Source: CAYVMD01 sp964452465
GTDB lineage: Bacteria > Armatimonadota > JACIXR01
Assembly (NCBI GenBank): GCA_964452465.1
Contig: CAYVMD010000076.1
Location: forward strand, 1 to 5,706
DNA length: 5,706 nt
Reading direction: 5' to 3'
In this document: piece after piece, positions 1 through 5,615 of the stretch
How positions within the stretch are numbered: the stretch's first letter is position 1
Layout: each line of letters starts with the position of its first letter
Position numbers and translations under genes: made by a program
The notes under the pieces: model-generated
Databases searched by the model: none
What the model was told of the DNA's origin: nothing
The model's input: the letters and a program-made list of their open reading frames with translations, nothing else

Positions 1-116
1 CATTTATCCATGAAGACTATGGGGATTACGCCATCGATCAACCCAGCGTGACACTCGTAGATATAGGGAACACGTTTATTGCTCGCAATCCTCAAACCTT
101 GCTTATCGCTTCTTAG
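1..116 (+). CDS. C-terminal end of an unidentified protein (5' partial)
   Basis: One reading frame is open from the left edge (first full codon at position 3) to a TAG at 114-116, giving 37 residues that end in QTLLIAS. The other two plus-strand frames hit stops early (a TGA at 10-12 and another at 49-51). The fragment has alternating polar and hydrophobic residues (for example VTLVDIGNTFIA), which suggests beta strands, and no motif I recognise. Codon choice is consistent with the neighbouring genes but the piece is short. The next promoter on this strand is at 342, so the gene probably belongs to a separate upstream transcript. No family can be named from what is present. Confidence 0.5.
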   Translation, partial: FIHEDYGDYAIDQPSVTLVDIGNTFIARNPQTLLIAS

Positions 117-341
117 GCATTTGCTTAAGCCCTTGTAGTTTTGTTGGATGAGGGTACAAAAGCGAGGAGGGGAGGAGAAGGTGGGAATGCTCGCGGAGGG
201 GCGAACCTCCTGCGAGAGACAAACCGAGAGATGTAGTTCTTTGAGGCTTTCTCCGCTTTTAAAGAAATCCATCTTTATCTCCATTATCCATAATAGTTTA
301 GCAATTTTCCCTAAAAATGTGAACAGTAATTAAAGGAAAGC
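117..341 (+). other. Spacer with homopurine tract and possible structured RNA
   Basis: This stretch lies between the upstream stop codon and the promoter of the BON-tyrS-purM operon. Its left part (158-181) is almost pure purine on the plus strand, with several GG/GGGG runs. A bulged hairpin is at 190-216. A possible closing helix pairs AAAAGC (158-163) with GCTTTT (255-260), and GGAGAA (174-179) can pair with TTCTCC (249-254), so about 100 nt could fold as one unit. The right part (about 257-340) is AT-rich with no obvious structure. I could not match it to 6S RNA, tmRNA, RNase P RNA, SRP RNA, a T-box or a common riboswitch. It may equally be the 3' untranslated region of the upstream gene. 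Confidence 0.35.
190..216 (+). other. Stable bulged hairpin in the spacer
   Basis: CTCGC plus GGAGG (190-199) pairs with CCTCC and GCGAG (206-210 and 212-216), leaving one bulged T at 211 and a six-base loop GGCGAA. That is ten base pairs, mostly G-C. No T-run follows on either strand, so it is not a typical intrinsic terminator. GCGGAG inside its left arm (193-198) can alternatively pair with CTCCGC at 251-256, which is followed by TTTT. Confidence 0.5.
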
Positions 342-370
342 TTGACGAATGCTTTTTAATCTCGTATAAC
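342..370 (+). promoter_or_regulatory. Sigma70-type promoter of the BON-tyrS-purM operon
   Basis: The -35 box TTGACG (342-347) and the -10 box TATAAC (365-370) each match consensus at five of six positions and are separated by exactly 17 bp. Transcription would start near 375-378, at or inside the Shine-Dalgarno sequence of the first gene, giving a leader of only about 12-15 nt. No comparable promoter is visible before tyrS or purM, so this one probably drives all three genes. Confidence 0.7.
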
Positions 371-375
371 CTTTT

Positions 376-384
376 AGGAGGTGA
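376..384 (+). promoter_or_regulatory. Ribosome binding site that fixes the first gene's start
   Basis: AGGAGGTGA is a near-perfect complement of the 16S rRNA 3' end. It is spaced well for the ATG at 390-392. An in-frame GTG at 381-383 lies inside the site itself and so cannot use it, which argues for the shorter protein starting at 390. Confidence 0.85.
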
Positions 385-389
385 ATTAT

Positions 390-626
390 ATGAAGCCCGA
401 GGATGTTCAACTCGCTAAGAGTATAGCGAGCGAACTTACCCGTAGGAGGCTTAATATTTCCCAGGTCATCATCACCGTATCGAGCGGGATAGTGAACATA
501 CAGGGACGGATTAGAAGGATCAGAGGCGATAATCGGGATCTGAATTTAGAGCTACAAAGGGCAAGGGATATAATCAAGAGGAAGCCCGGCGTTAGAGATG
601 TAATAATCAATGTGAAGATCGTTTAG
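390..626 (+). CDS. Small basic BON-like domain protein, 78 aa
   Basis: This small protein heads the operon. Its pattern resembles a BON domain: an amphipathic N-terminal helix (about residues 3-20), two strands around a turn (VIITV, SSG, IVNIQG; 26-40), a helix (about 51-65), then PGVRDVIINVKIV as the last strand, where the G-V-x-x-V spacing is typical of BON. BON domains in OsmY-like proteins are usually periplasmic or lipid-associated, but this protein has no signal peptide or membrane segment and should be cytoplasmic. It is rich in Arg and Lys (RRR at 18-20, several in 40-49 and 57-69), so nucleic-acid or phospholipid binding is conceivable; that is inference. The ATG at 390 is preferred over the GTG at 381. 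The stop is 10 bp before tyrS. The family call rests on pattern only. Confidence 0.7.
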   Translation: MKPEDVQLAKSIASELTRRRLNISQVIITVSSGIVNIQGRIRRIRGDNRDLNLELQRARDIIKRKPGVRDVIINVKIV

Positions 627-636
627 ATAAACCGTT

Positions 637-1851
637 ATGGAGCCTGAAAAACAACTGGAAATCCTAAAACAGGGGTGTTTAGAAATTATTCAAGAGGAAG
701 AGCTTCTCCAGCGCCTCAGGGAAGGTAGACCTCTTATCGTGAAATATGGCGCTGACCCTACCGCTCCCGATCTTCATCTGGGGCATAGTGTTCCTCTTAG
801 TAAGCTCCGCCAATTTCAGGAATTGGGGCATAAAGTCATCTTCGTAATAGGGGACTTCACAGCGATGCTTGGTGATCCCTCTGGAGTTTCCCAGACGAGG
901 AAGCAGCTCTCCAGGGAAGAGGTAGAGGAAAACGCTAAGACTTACTTAGAACAAGTTGGACTTATTCTAGACTTGGGGAAAACGGAAATAGTATTTAATT
1001 CTCAGTGGTTTTCCAAGATGACCTTGGAGGATGTCATAACCAAATTGGCGAACCAATATACCCTCAAGAGGATGTTGGAAAGGGACGATTTCCAGAATAG
1101 ATTCAAGGCGGAGAAAGCCATATATATTCACGAGCTGCTCTATCCTTTAATGCAAGGCTATGATTCCGTAATGATCTCCGCTGATGTAGAGATAGGAGGA
1201 AGCGACCAAAAGTTCAACATGTTGGTGGGTAGGGATCTCCAGAGGAACTACGGACAGGTTCCCCAAGTGGTGATCACCTTGCCGCTCCTTGAAGGGTTGG
1301 ACGGAGTGCAGAAGATGAGCAAGAGTTTGGGGAATTATATTGGACTTACGGATCCTCCCGACGAGATGTTCGGCAAGATAATGTCAATCTCCGATGAGTT
1401 GATGTGGAAGTATCTGGAGCTGACTACGGATACTCCCAAGGAGGAAATCGAGGAATGGAAGAGGAGGGTAGGGGAGGGGCATTTGAATCCCATGGAGGTA
1501 AAGATGGAGCTGGGGAGGCGGATCGTTAGCGCATATCACGGGGAGGAAAAGGCTCAAATGGCATTTGAAAGATTCCGGAGGGTCTTTCAGGAGAGAGAGC
1601 TTCCAAGTGAAATGGAGGAAGTTTTTCTGGATAGAAGCCTCCTTAAAGATGGGAGGATTTGGATATTAAGGCTCTTGGTGCAAACGGGTATAGCCCAAGG
1701 CACGAGAGCCGCGAAAAGGTTGGTCAGCCAGAAGGCGGTAAAAATAAACAGAGAGCCAATAAACGATCCCGATATGGATGTTGAGATAAAGGATGGGATG
1801 GTCATTCAGGTTGGCTCGCGCAAGTTCTTCCGATTGAGGTTAAGGGAATGA
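637..1851 (+). CDS. tyrS: Tyrosyl-tRNA synthetase, type 2
   Basis: This cytoplasmic class I aminoacyl-tRNA synthetase charges tRNA-Tyr with tyrosine, using ATP. The Rossmann catalytic domain carries GADPTAPDLHLGH at residues 38-50 (HLGH is the HIGH-class ATP motif) and KMSKS at 226-230. The YPLMQGYDS region (169-177) and GGSDQKFN (187-194) fit the tyrosine pocket. An S4 RNA-binding domain fills about 344-400. The 404-residue length and the ADPTAPD signature indicate the type 2 (TyrZ-like) group rather than the E. coli type. The ATG at 637 gives the expected N-terminus (EQL-like start, EEEL, then GRPL). There is no Shine-Dalgarno sequence in the 10-bp gap after the BON-like gene, so translation probably depends on reinitiation by ribosomes leaving that gene. 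The stop overlaps the purM start as ATGA. No lesion is seen. Confidence 0.97.
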   Translation: MEPEKQLEILKQGCLEIIQEEELLQRLREGRPLIVKYGADPTAPDLHLGHSVPLSKLRQFQELGHKVIFVIGDFTAMLGDPSGVSQTRKQLSREEVEENAKTYLEQVGLILDLGKTEIVFNSQWFSKMTLEDVITKLANQYTLKRMLERDDFQNRFKAEKAIYIHELLYPLMQGYDSVMISADVEIGGSDQKFNMLVGRDLQRNYGQVPQVVITLPLLEGLDGVQKMSKSLGNYIGLTDPPDEMFGKIMSISDELMWKYLELTTDTPKEEIEEWKRRVGEGHLNPMEVKMELGRRIVSAYHGEEKAQMAFERFRRVFQERELPSEMEEVFLDRSLLKDGRIWILRLLVQTGIAQGTRAAKRLVSQKAVKINREPINDPDMDVEIKDGMVIQVGSRKFFRLRLRE

Positions 1852-2888
1852 GAATGGATTATAGGAAAGCAGGAGTCGATATCGAACAAAAGGAAAGGGC
1901 CATAAAGGGATTTTTGTATTGGGTGGGTCGGACTTTAGAGGGAAGGGATGTATCATTGGAGATAGGATATTTCGCCAATGTGGTGAAATTGGGTAGGATA
2001 GGAATTGCCATATCCACGGATGGGGTGGGGACGAAGCTTTTAGTGGCTCAAATGATGGGTAAATACGATACAGTAGGCATTGATTGTGTAGCCATGAATG
2101 TTAACGACATAATTTGCGTGGGGGCCGAGCCCGTTTGCATGGTGGATTATATCGCCTTAGAAGAGGCAAGGGAAGATCTTCTTGAGGAGATAGGAAAGGG
2201 ATTATATCAAGGGGCAATGCAAGCGGAAATAGCGATAGTGGGTGGAGAAACGGCGCAAATCGGGGAAATGCTAAGGGGGCAGAGGAAAGGGTACGCCTTC
2301 GATTTGGCGGGGTGTGCATTGGGAGTTGTGGGTTTGGAGAATATAATTTATGGACAAAATATAGAAGAAGAAGACTTAATATTGGGGCTGGAGTCGAGCG
2401 GTATACATTCGAACGGGTTAACCTTAGCAAGGCGGGTGCTTTTGAAGGATGGCCTTTCGGTCTTTACCTATTCGGCAGATTTGGGGAGGACGATAGGAGA
2501 GGAGCTTTTGGAGCCTACGCGCATCTATGTCAAGCCGATCAAGGAAATGTTGAGGGAGAACCTGGCGATAAAGGGGTTGATAAACATAACGGGAGGGGGA
2601 TTTTTGAATCTTCTGAGAGTGAAGTCACACGTGGGATTCGAGATAGAGTATCTGCCCCCACCTCCGCCGATATTCTCCCTGATTCAAAAGGAAGGAAATA
2701 TAACGGACGAGGAGATGTACAGGGTCTTCAACATGGGGGTAGGTTTCTGTGTGATTCTCGGGAGAGACGATGTCTCAAGGGCACAAGAGATCTCTCAGAG
2801 GCAAGGGATAAAGAGCTTTGTTTTAGGGAAAGCGAAAAAGAGAGAAAAGGAGATAGCGCTGCGTCCTTTGAATTTGATACTTAAATAG
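1848..2888 (+). CDS. purM: Phosphoribosylformylglycinamidine cyclo-ligase (AIR synthetase)
   Basis: PurM converts formylglycinamidine ribonucleotide to aminoimidazole ribonucleotide with ATP in purine synthesis. Visible family motifs: YRKAGVDI (5-12), STDGVGTKL (56-64), DTVGIDCVAMNVND (74-87), GAEP (92-95), GGETA (132-136), SSGIHSNG (183-190), LLEPTRIYVKP (220-230), ITGGGF (247-252) and RVFNMGVGF (292-300). At 346 residues it is full length. The start is either ATG 1848, overlapping the tyrS stop as ATGA, or ATG 1854, which is better spaced from AAGGGA at 1842-1847; the proteins differ by two residues. The usual Gly-rich GGF-GLF stretch before TDGVG is replaced by EIGYFANVVKLG, and ITGGGF replaces TGGGL, features I associate with the archaeal-like PurM branch. 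Five prolines in a row occur at 270-274. It is the last gene of the operon. Confidence 0.96.
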   Translation: MRMDYRKAGVDIEQKERAIKGFLYWVGRTLEGRDVSLEIGYFANVVKLGRIGIAISTDGVGTKLLVAQMMGKYDTVGIDCVAMNVNDIICVGAEPVCMVDYIALEEAREDLLEEIGKGLYQGAMQAEIAIVGGETAQIGEMLRGQRKGYAFDLAGCALGVVGLENIIYGQNIEEEDLILGLESSGIHSNGLTLARRVLLKDGLSVFTYSADLGRTIGEELLEPTRIYVKPIKEMLRENLAIKGLINITGGGFLNLLRVKSHVGFEIEYLPPPPPIFSLIQKEGNITDEEMYRVFNMGVGFCVILGRDDVSRAQEISQRQGIKSFVLGKAKKREKEIALRPLNLILK

Positions 2889-2942
2889 AAGGCGTTTTTC
2901 TTCTCTTATTAAAGTTAACATAAGATATATTATCGGAACTAA

Positions 2943-2956
2943 AATGGAAGGGAAAA
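2943..2956 (+). repeat. 14-bp direct repeat, copy 1
   Basis: AATGGAAGGGAAAA is identical to the copy at 3039-3052, with 96 bp from start to start. This copy overlaps the left arm of the possible purM terminator. It may be a distal operator for pckA or may be coincidental in purine-rich DNA. Confidence 0.55.
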
Positions 2957-2971
2957 CGCCAATTCCCTTTT
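2946..2971 (+). terminator. Possible terminator after purM
   Basis: AAGGGAA (2948-2954) pairs with TTCCCTT (2963-2969) around an eight-base loop, and the descending arm runs into TTTTCC. The stem is short, and the T-run is partly inside it, so this is a modest candidate located about 60 bp past the purM stop. Its left arm overlaps one copy of the 14-bp direct repeat and can also pair with the sequence right after purM. Confidence 0.35.
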
Positions 2972-2974
2972 CCT

Positions 2975-3004
2975 CTCCCTGCCAAAGGCTTCCCCGCCTG
3001 GGAG
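2975..3004. other. GC-rich bulged hairpin upstream of the pckA promoter
   Basis: CTCCC (2975-2979) pairs with GGGAG (3000-3004), and AGGC (2986-2989) pairs with GCCT (2996-2999), with TGCCAA bulged on the left side and a TTCCCC loop. It stands out as a GC-rich island in an AT-rich spacer. No T-run follows on either strand, so it does not look like an intrinsic terminator. Its role is unknown. Confidence 0.3.
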
Positions 3005-3030
3005 GACTATTTAAAAAATGCGCCGAGCGT

Positions 3031-3059
3031 TTGTCTTGAATGGAAGGGAAAAGTATAAT
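3031..3059 (+). promoter_or_regulatory. Sigma70-type promoter of pckA
   Basis: A -35 box TTGTCT (3031-3036) and a perfect -10 box TATAAT (3054-3059) are 17 bp apart. Transcription would begin near 3065-3067, leaving a leader of about 38 nt. The spacer is almost entirely the second copy of the 14-bp direct repeat, so a protein bound there would compete with RNA polymerase. Confidence 0.65.
3039..3052 (+). repeat. 14-bp direct repeat, copy 2, within the promoter spacer
   Basis: This copy of AATGGAAGGGAAAA fills the space between the -35 and -10 boxes of the pckA promoter, the usual position for a repressor or spacer-binding activator site. The exact match to 2943-2956 is seen directly; the operator role is inference. 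Confidence 0.55.
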
Positions 3060-3086
3060 TAATTATTTAAACATAGCAAAGAAAAG

Positions 3087-3093
3087 AAAGGAG
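3087..3093 (+). promoter_or_regulatory. Ribosome binding site of pckA, supports the TTG start
   Basis: AAAGGAG lies 10 nt before TTG 3104-3106. The codon just upstream in frame is TAG (3101-3103), so the protein cannot start earlier, and the next in-frame Met is not until residue 77, far into the conserved protein. The TTG start is therefore well supported. Confidence 0.8.
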
Positions 3094-3103
3094 TTGATCA
3101 TAG

Positions 3104-4747
3104 TTGGATATTCAAGAGTTTAAGGAATTCCTGAAGAATCTGGATCTTCTTCCCAATGTTCGTGTCCTCCCCCGTGAGGAGCTCCATTCCACCGCACGCT
3201 CCTTCGGACACGAGACCGAATATGGGGTGCGCTTCCTCACCGAGGTGAGGAACCGCAGCGCCCGCCTCACGGTTTGCCTGGGGAGCGAGAAGGTAGCTAC
3301 GAAGAACCCTAACCCTGATCAGAAGAGGATAATGAGGGAGGCTCCCAAAACTCTGGAACTCGTCCATCGCTATATCACAGCCGGCACTCCCATGGTGAAG
3401 ATCACGAAACGCTTAGCGGATAATCCCCACTTCACTGCTACCTGTAATCTCTATGTATCCACGCCGAGGAGAAGCAATATAAGGCTTGCCTATATGTTGG
3501 ACCTCCTTCTCTTTGATTTAAAACCGGGAGAGGAAACGAATGTTTCTCTCACGATGATAAACATCCCCGAGTGGCAGGAAAAGGATAGACAGATCTTGGT
3601 GTATCCTGAGGAAGGGCTTACCTTAGTCCTCGGCTCGGATTATTTTGGTGAGGTAAAGAAAGGATTCTTAAGGATGGCGATGTGGTTCGCTAAAGGAGAA
3701 GGACTTTTGGGGGTTCATGCGGGTTCAAAATTGGTTTGGGCACGTTCCCGCAAGGACGACAAGTTGAAGCTCTACGGCATGCTACCCTTTGGTTTGAGTG
3801 GAACGGGGAAAACCATCCACACCTGTCATGACCATGGTTTACATGAGGAGGGGGAAGATACCAGAATAGTCCAAGACGACTTCGTAATGTTGCCTTTGAG
3901 GAAACAAGGAGGAATTTTTGGCACGGAGAACGCCTTTTTCCTCAAGACGGAGAATCTGGATGAAAAAGAACAGGTTTTCCTGAAGTCCGCGATGAGGAAG
4001 CGAAATTCAGCGATGGAGAATGTATTCGTTGCCTGGGATGGAAAGGTGGATTTCAGCAACCACATTTTAACGAGCAACGGGAGGGTGGTTCTCCCTCGGG
4101 ATGATTTGAAGCCAAGGGTAAGCGATGATATAAACCTTCCCCCCTTGGAGGAGTTGGACAAACTCATAATCTTCATAATCACGAGGAGGAACACGGTTGT
4201 TCCCATAGCGGCAAAACTGACGCCGGAGCAAGGAGCAGCTGCCTTTGTATTGGGAGAAAGCATAGAAACCACCGCTGGTGACCCAAGACGGGCGGGAGAA
4301 TCCATAAGGGTAGTGGGCACTAATCCCTTCATAGTGGGAGATGAAGGGGAGGAAGGAAACCTCTTCTATCAATTCATTAAGGAACACGAGGACAAGGTAG
4401 AATGCTATTTGGTCAACACGGGACGAATAGGACAAATATTGGCGGAGGATGAAGAAGGAAGGAAGATAATCGTCCAAGAAGGAAGGGACATCACGATCAC
4501 CGATACCGCAACGATAACAAGGGGTATTTTCAGGGAAACGATCAAGTGGGAACGAGAGCCCTACTTTGGACTTCTAGTGCCAGTGGAAGTGGAAGGATTG
4601 AATATGAGGGAATTCGATCCCCGCTCTTATTACTCTACGGAAGAAATAGAACGATATGTAAATACTTTGAAGAGGGAACGCAAGGAATATTTAGAACGCT
4701 ACCCTAACCTTTGCGAGGAAATAACGAAAGCGGTTAATACGGAATAA
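3104..4747 (+). CDS. pckA: Phosphoenolpyruvate carboxykinase (ATP), divergent
   Basis: This cytoplasmic enzyme interconverts oxaloacetate plus ATP and PEP, CO2 plus ADP, the entry step of gluconeogenesis; in some anaerobes it runs toward oxaloacetate. It is 547 residues, near the family's usual size, from a TTG start. Overall similarity to the E. coli enzyme looks low, but the active-site series is in order: RS (51-52) for the substrate arginine, Y180 and GEVKK (182-186) for the tyrosine and metal-binding lysine, H205, P-loop GLSGTGKT (230-237), DD (258-259) for the metal aspartates, NGRV with R327, LVNTG (436-440), RDITITDT (461-468) near the adenine, and a DPR motif (505-507). Oddities are KTIHTCHDHG after the P-loop instead of KTTLST, and about 15 extra residues between LVNTG and ITITDT. 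It has its own promoter and appears monocistronic. Confidence 0.92.
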   Translation: MDIQEFKEFLKNLDLLPNVRVLPREELHSTARSFGHETEYGVRFLTEVRNRSARLTVCLGSEKVATKNPNPDQKRIMREAPKTLELVHRYITAGTPMVKITKRLADNPHFTATCNLYVSTPRRSNIRLAYMLDLLLFDLKPGEETNVSLTMINIPEWQEKDRQILVYPEEGLTLVLGSDYFGEVKKGFLRMAMWFAKGEGLLGVHAGSKLVWARSRKDDKLKLYGMLPFGLSGTGKTIHTCHDHGLHEEGEDTRIVQDDFVMLPLRKQGGIFGTENAFFLKTENLDEKEQVFLKSAMRKRNSAMENVFVAWDGKVDFSNHILTSNGRVVLPRDDLKPRVSDDINLPPLEELDKLIIFIITRRNTVVPIAAKLTPEQGAAAFVLGESIETTAGDPRRAGESIRVVGTNPFIVGDEGEEGNLFYQFIKEHEDKVECYLVNTGRIGQILAEDEEGRKIIVQEGRDITITDTATITRGIFRETIKWEREPYFGLLVPVEVEGLNMREFDPRSYYSTEEIERYVNTLKRERKEYLERYPNLCEEITKAVNTE

Positions 4748-4757
4748 GAGACCTTCC

Positions 4758-5603
4758 CTACCAGATGCTTTTCCAGAGTATATCCTCTACATCCTTGTAT
4801 TGCTGTTTAAGGGTTTCGTAAAGAGCAGCGTTTTGGATAGCCACTGCAGCCTGGGCAGCGACCGCGCTGAGGAATTCTATTTCCTCAGAGGAAAATTTGC
4901 GTAATTCAGAGGTATATACCCTCAATACCCCTATTTTTCTATCCGCAAGGCGCAGGGGCACGGAGAGGACCGACACAATGCCCTCGCGTTGCGCTTCTTC
5001 AGGATATTGGAAACGAGGATCTTTGGAAGCATCCTCTATGTAAACCACTTTTCCCTCTAATACTTCCTGGTCCACCTTGCTATGCTCTACTTGGACAGGA
5101 CCCTTCGTCATATACTTGTCGCTTAGCCCATAGGTGGCTTTGATCTCTAGGGTTTGCCCGCTTTGGTCCAGGAGGCGGATAGAACATCCCTTGGCATTGA
5201 GCGCTTTAGCGGTTTTCTCCGCTATAAGGGAAAGGACGCGAGACATATCCAAAACGGAGCACATCGTCCTCTCCATATCGGAGAGGAGGGAGAAGTAGCG
5301 GATCCTCTTTTGGAATGCAGATATAAGGACAGAGGAGAGGAACGCGAGGAGAAGCCAGGCGAGCGCCCCGGTTATCCCCACCCATAGGTTCCCTTGTTCA
5401 CCTGCGAGAGAGAAGGCGAATACGAGAGAGGAAACAATAGCTATCAAAAGCGCGAAATATAGGTTCCAAAGGGAAGCGAGGAGGATGGCCAAAGGGAAAA
5501 AGTAGGCGTAGCCATATTTATAGGGGACTCCTGTGAGGAGAATTAGGAGGCTTATGATAACGACGATGGCACAACTTGCTACTACCGCTCCAAACTTCTT
5601 CAT
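4758..5603 (-). CDS. Membrane protein with C-terminal GAF domain
   Basis: This 281-residue protein has an N-terminal membrane block of about four hydrophobic segments (roughly 6-25, 32-48, 49-66 and 73-96) after a short MKKF start. A basic linker (QKRIR, 98-102) and a helix lead to a GAF domain at about 115-258. GAF features include VLDMSRVLSLIAEKTAKAL (117-135), CSIRLLD (140-146), VSVLSVPL (210-217), IGVLRVY (224-230), and the closing helix FLSAVAAQAAVAIQNA. GAF domains bind small molecules such as cyclic nucleotides or haem, or mediate dimers. A short helical tail ending DILWKSIW follows, with no histidine kinase, GGDEF or HD output domain, so it must signal through a partner if it signals. 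ATG 5603 has AAGGTG six bases upstream. It converges on pckA with 10 bp between stops and follows a tRNA gene by 27 bp. Confidence 0.85.
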   Translation of the reverse strand: MKKFGAVVASCAIVVIISLLILLTGVPYKYGYAYFFPLAILLASLWNLYFALLIAIVSSLVFAFSLAGEQGNLWVGITGALAWLLLAFLSSVLISAFQKRIRYFSLLSDMERTMCSVLDMSRVLSLIAEKTAKALNAKGCSIRLLDQSGQTLEIKATYGLSDKYMTKGPVQVEHSKVDQEVLEGKVVYIEDASKDPRFQYPEEAQREGIVSVLSVPLRLADRKIGVLRVYTSELRKFSSEEIEFLSAVAAQAAVAIQNAALYETLKQQYKDVEDILWKSIW

Positions 5604-5609
5604 TAATTA

Positions 5610-5615
5610 CACCTT
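5610..5615 (-). promoter_or_regulatory. Ribosome binding site of the GAF gene
   Basis: On the minus strand AAGGTG is followed by six bases and the ATG at 5603-5601, which supports that start. The whole gap between the tRNA 3' end and the ATG is 27 bp, so this site occupies much of it and there is no room for an independent promoter lying wholly between the two genes. Confidence 0.65.

Noticed and set aside
151..164. T-box-like sequence (AGGGTACAAAAGCG) ahead of tyrS
   Set aside because: It matches the T-box consensus poorly, no antiterminator/terminator pair follows, and a good promoter lies downstream at 342-370, so this sequence would not be in the operon's leader.
166..185. G-quadruplex in the GG-rich tract
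   Set aside because: Only two-G layers are possible for most runs, so any quadruplex would be weak; the tract is described within the spacer instead.
148..333. 61-residue ORF from ATG 148
   Set aside because: There is no ribosome site before ATG 148, the N-terminal part is only the translation of the homopurine tract, and no domain is seen. The shorter internal start at 187 is kept as a weak finding instead.
381..389. GTG 381 as start of the BON-like gene
   Set aside because: It lies within the Shine-Dalgarno sequence AGGAGGTGA; ATG 390 has proper spacing from it.
2312..2884. 190-codon open frame overlapping purM in another plus-strand frame
   Set aside because: It lies wholly inside the conserved purM gene, its product is low-complexity Gly/Arg/Glu-rich with no recognisable domain, and it is explained by few stops in this purine-rich sequence.
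3826..4477. Two long antisense frames within pckA
   Set aside because: They overlap a strongly supported gene, carry no recognisable motif and have no evident ribosome site; they are by-products of codon bias.
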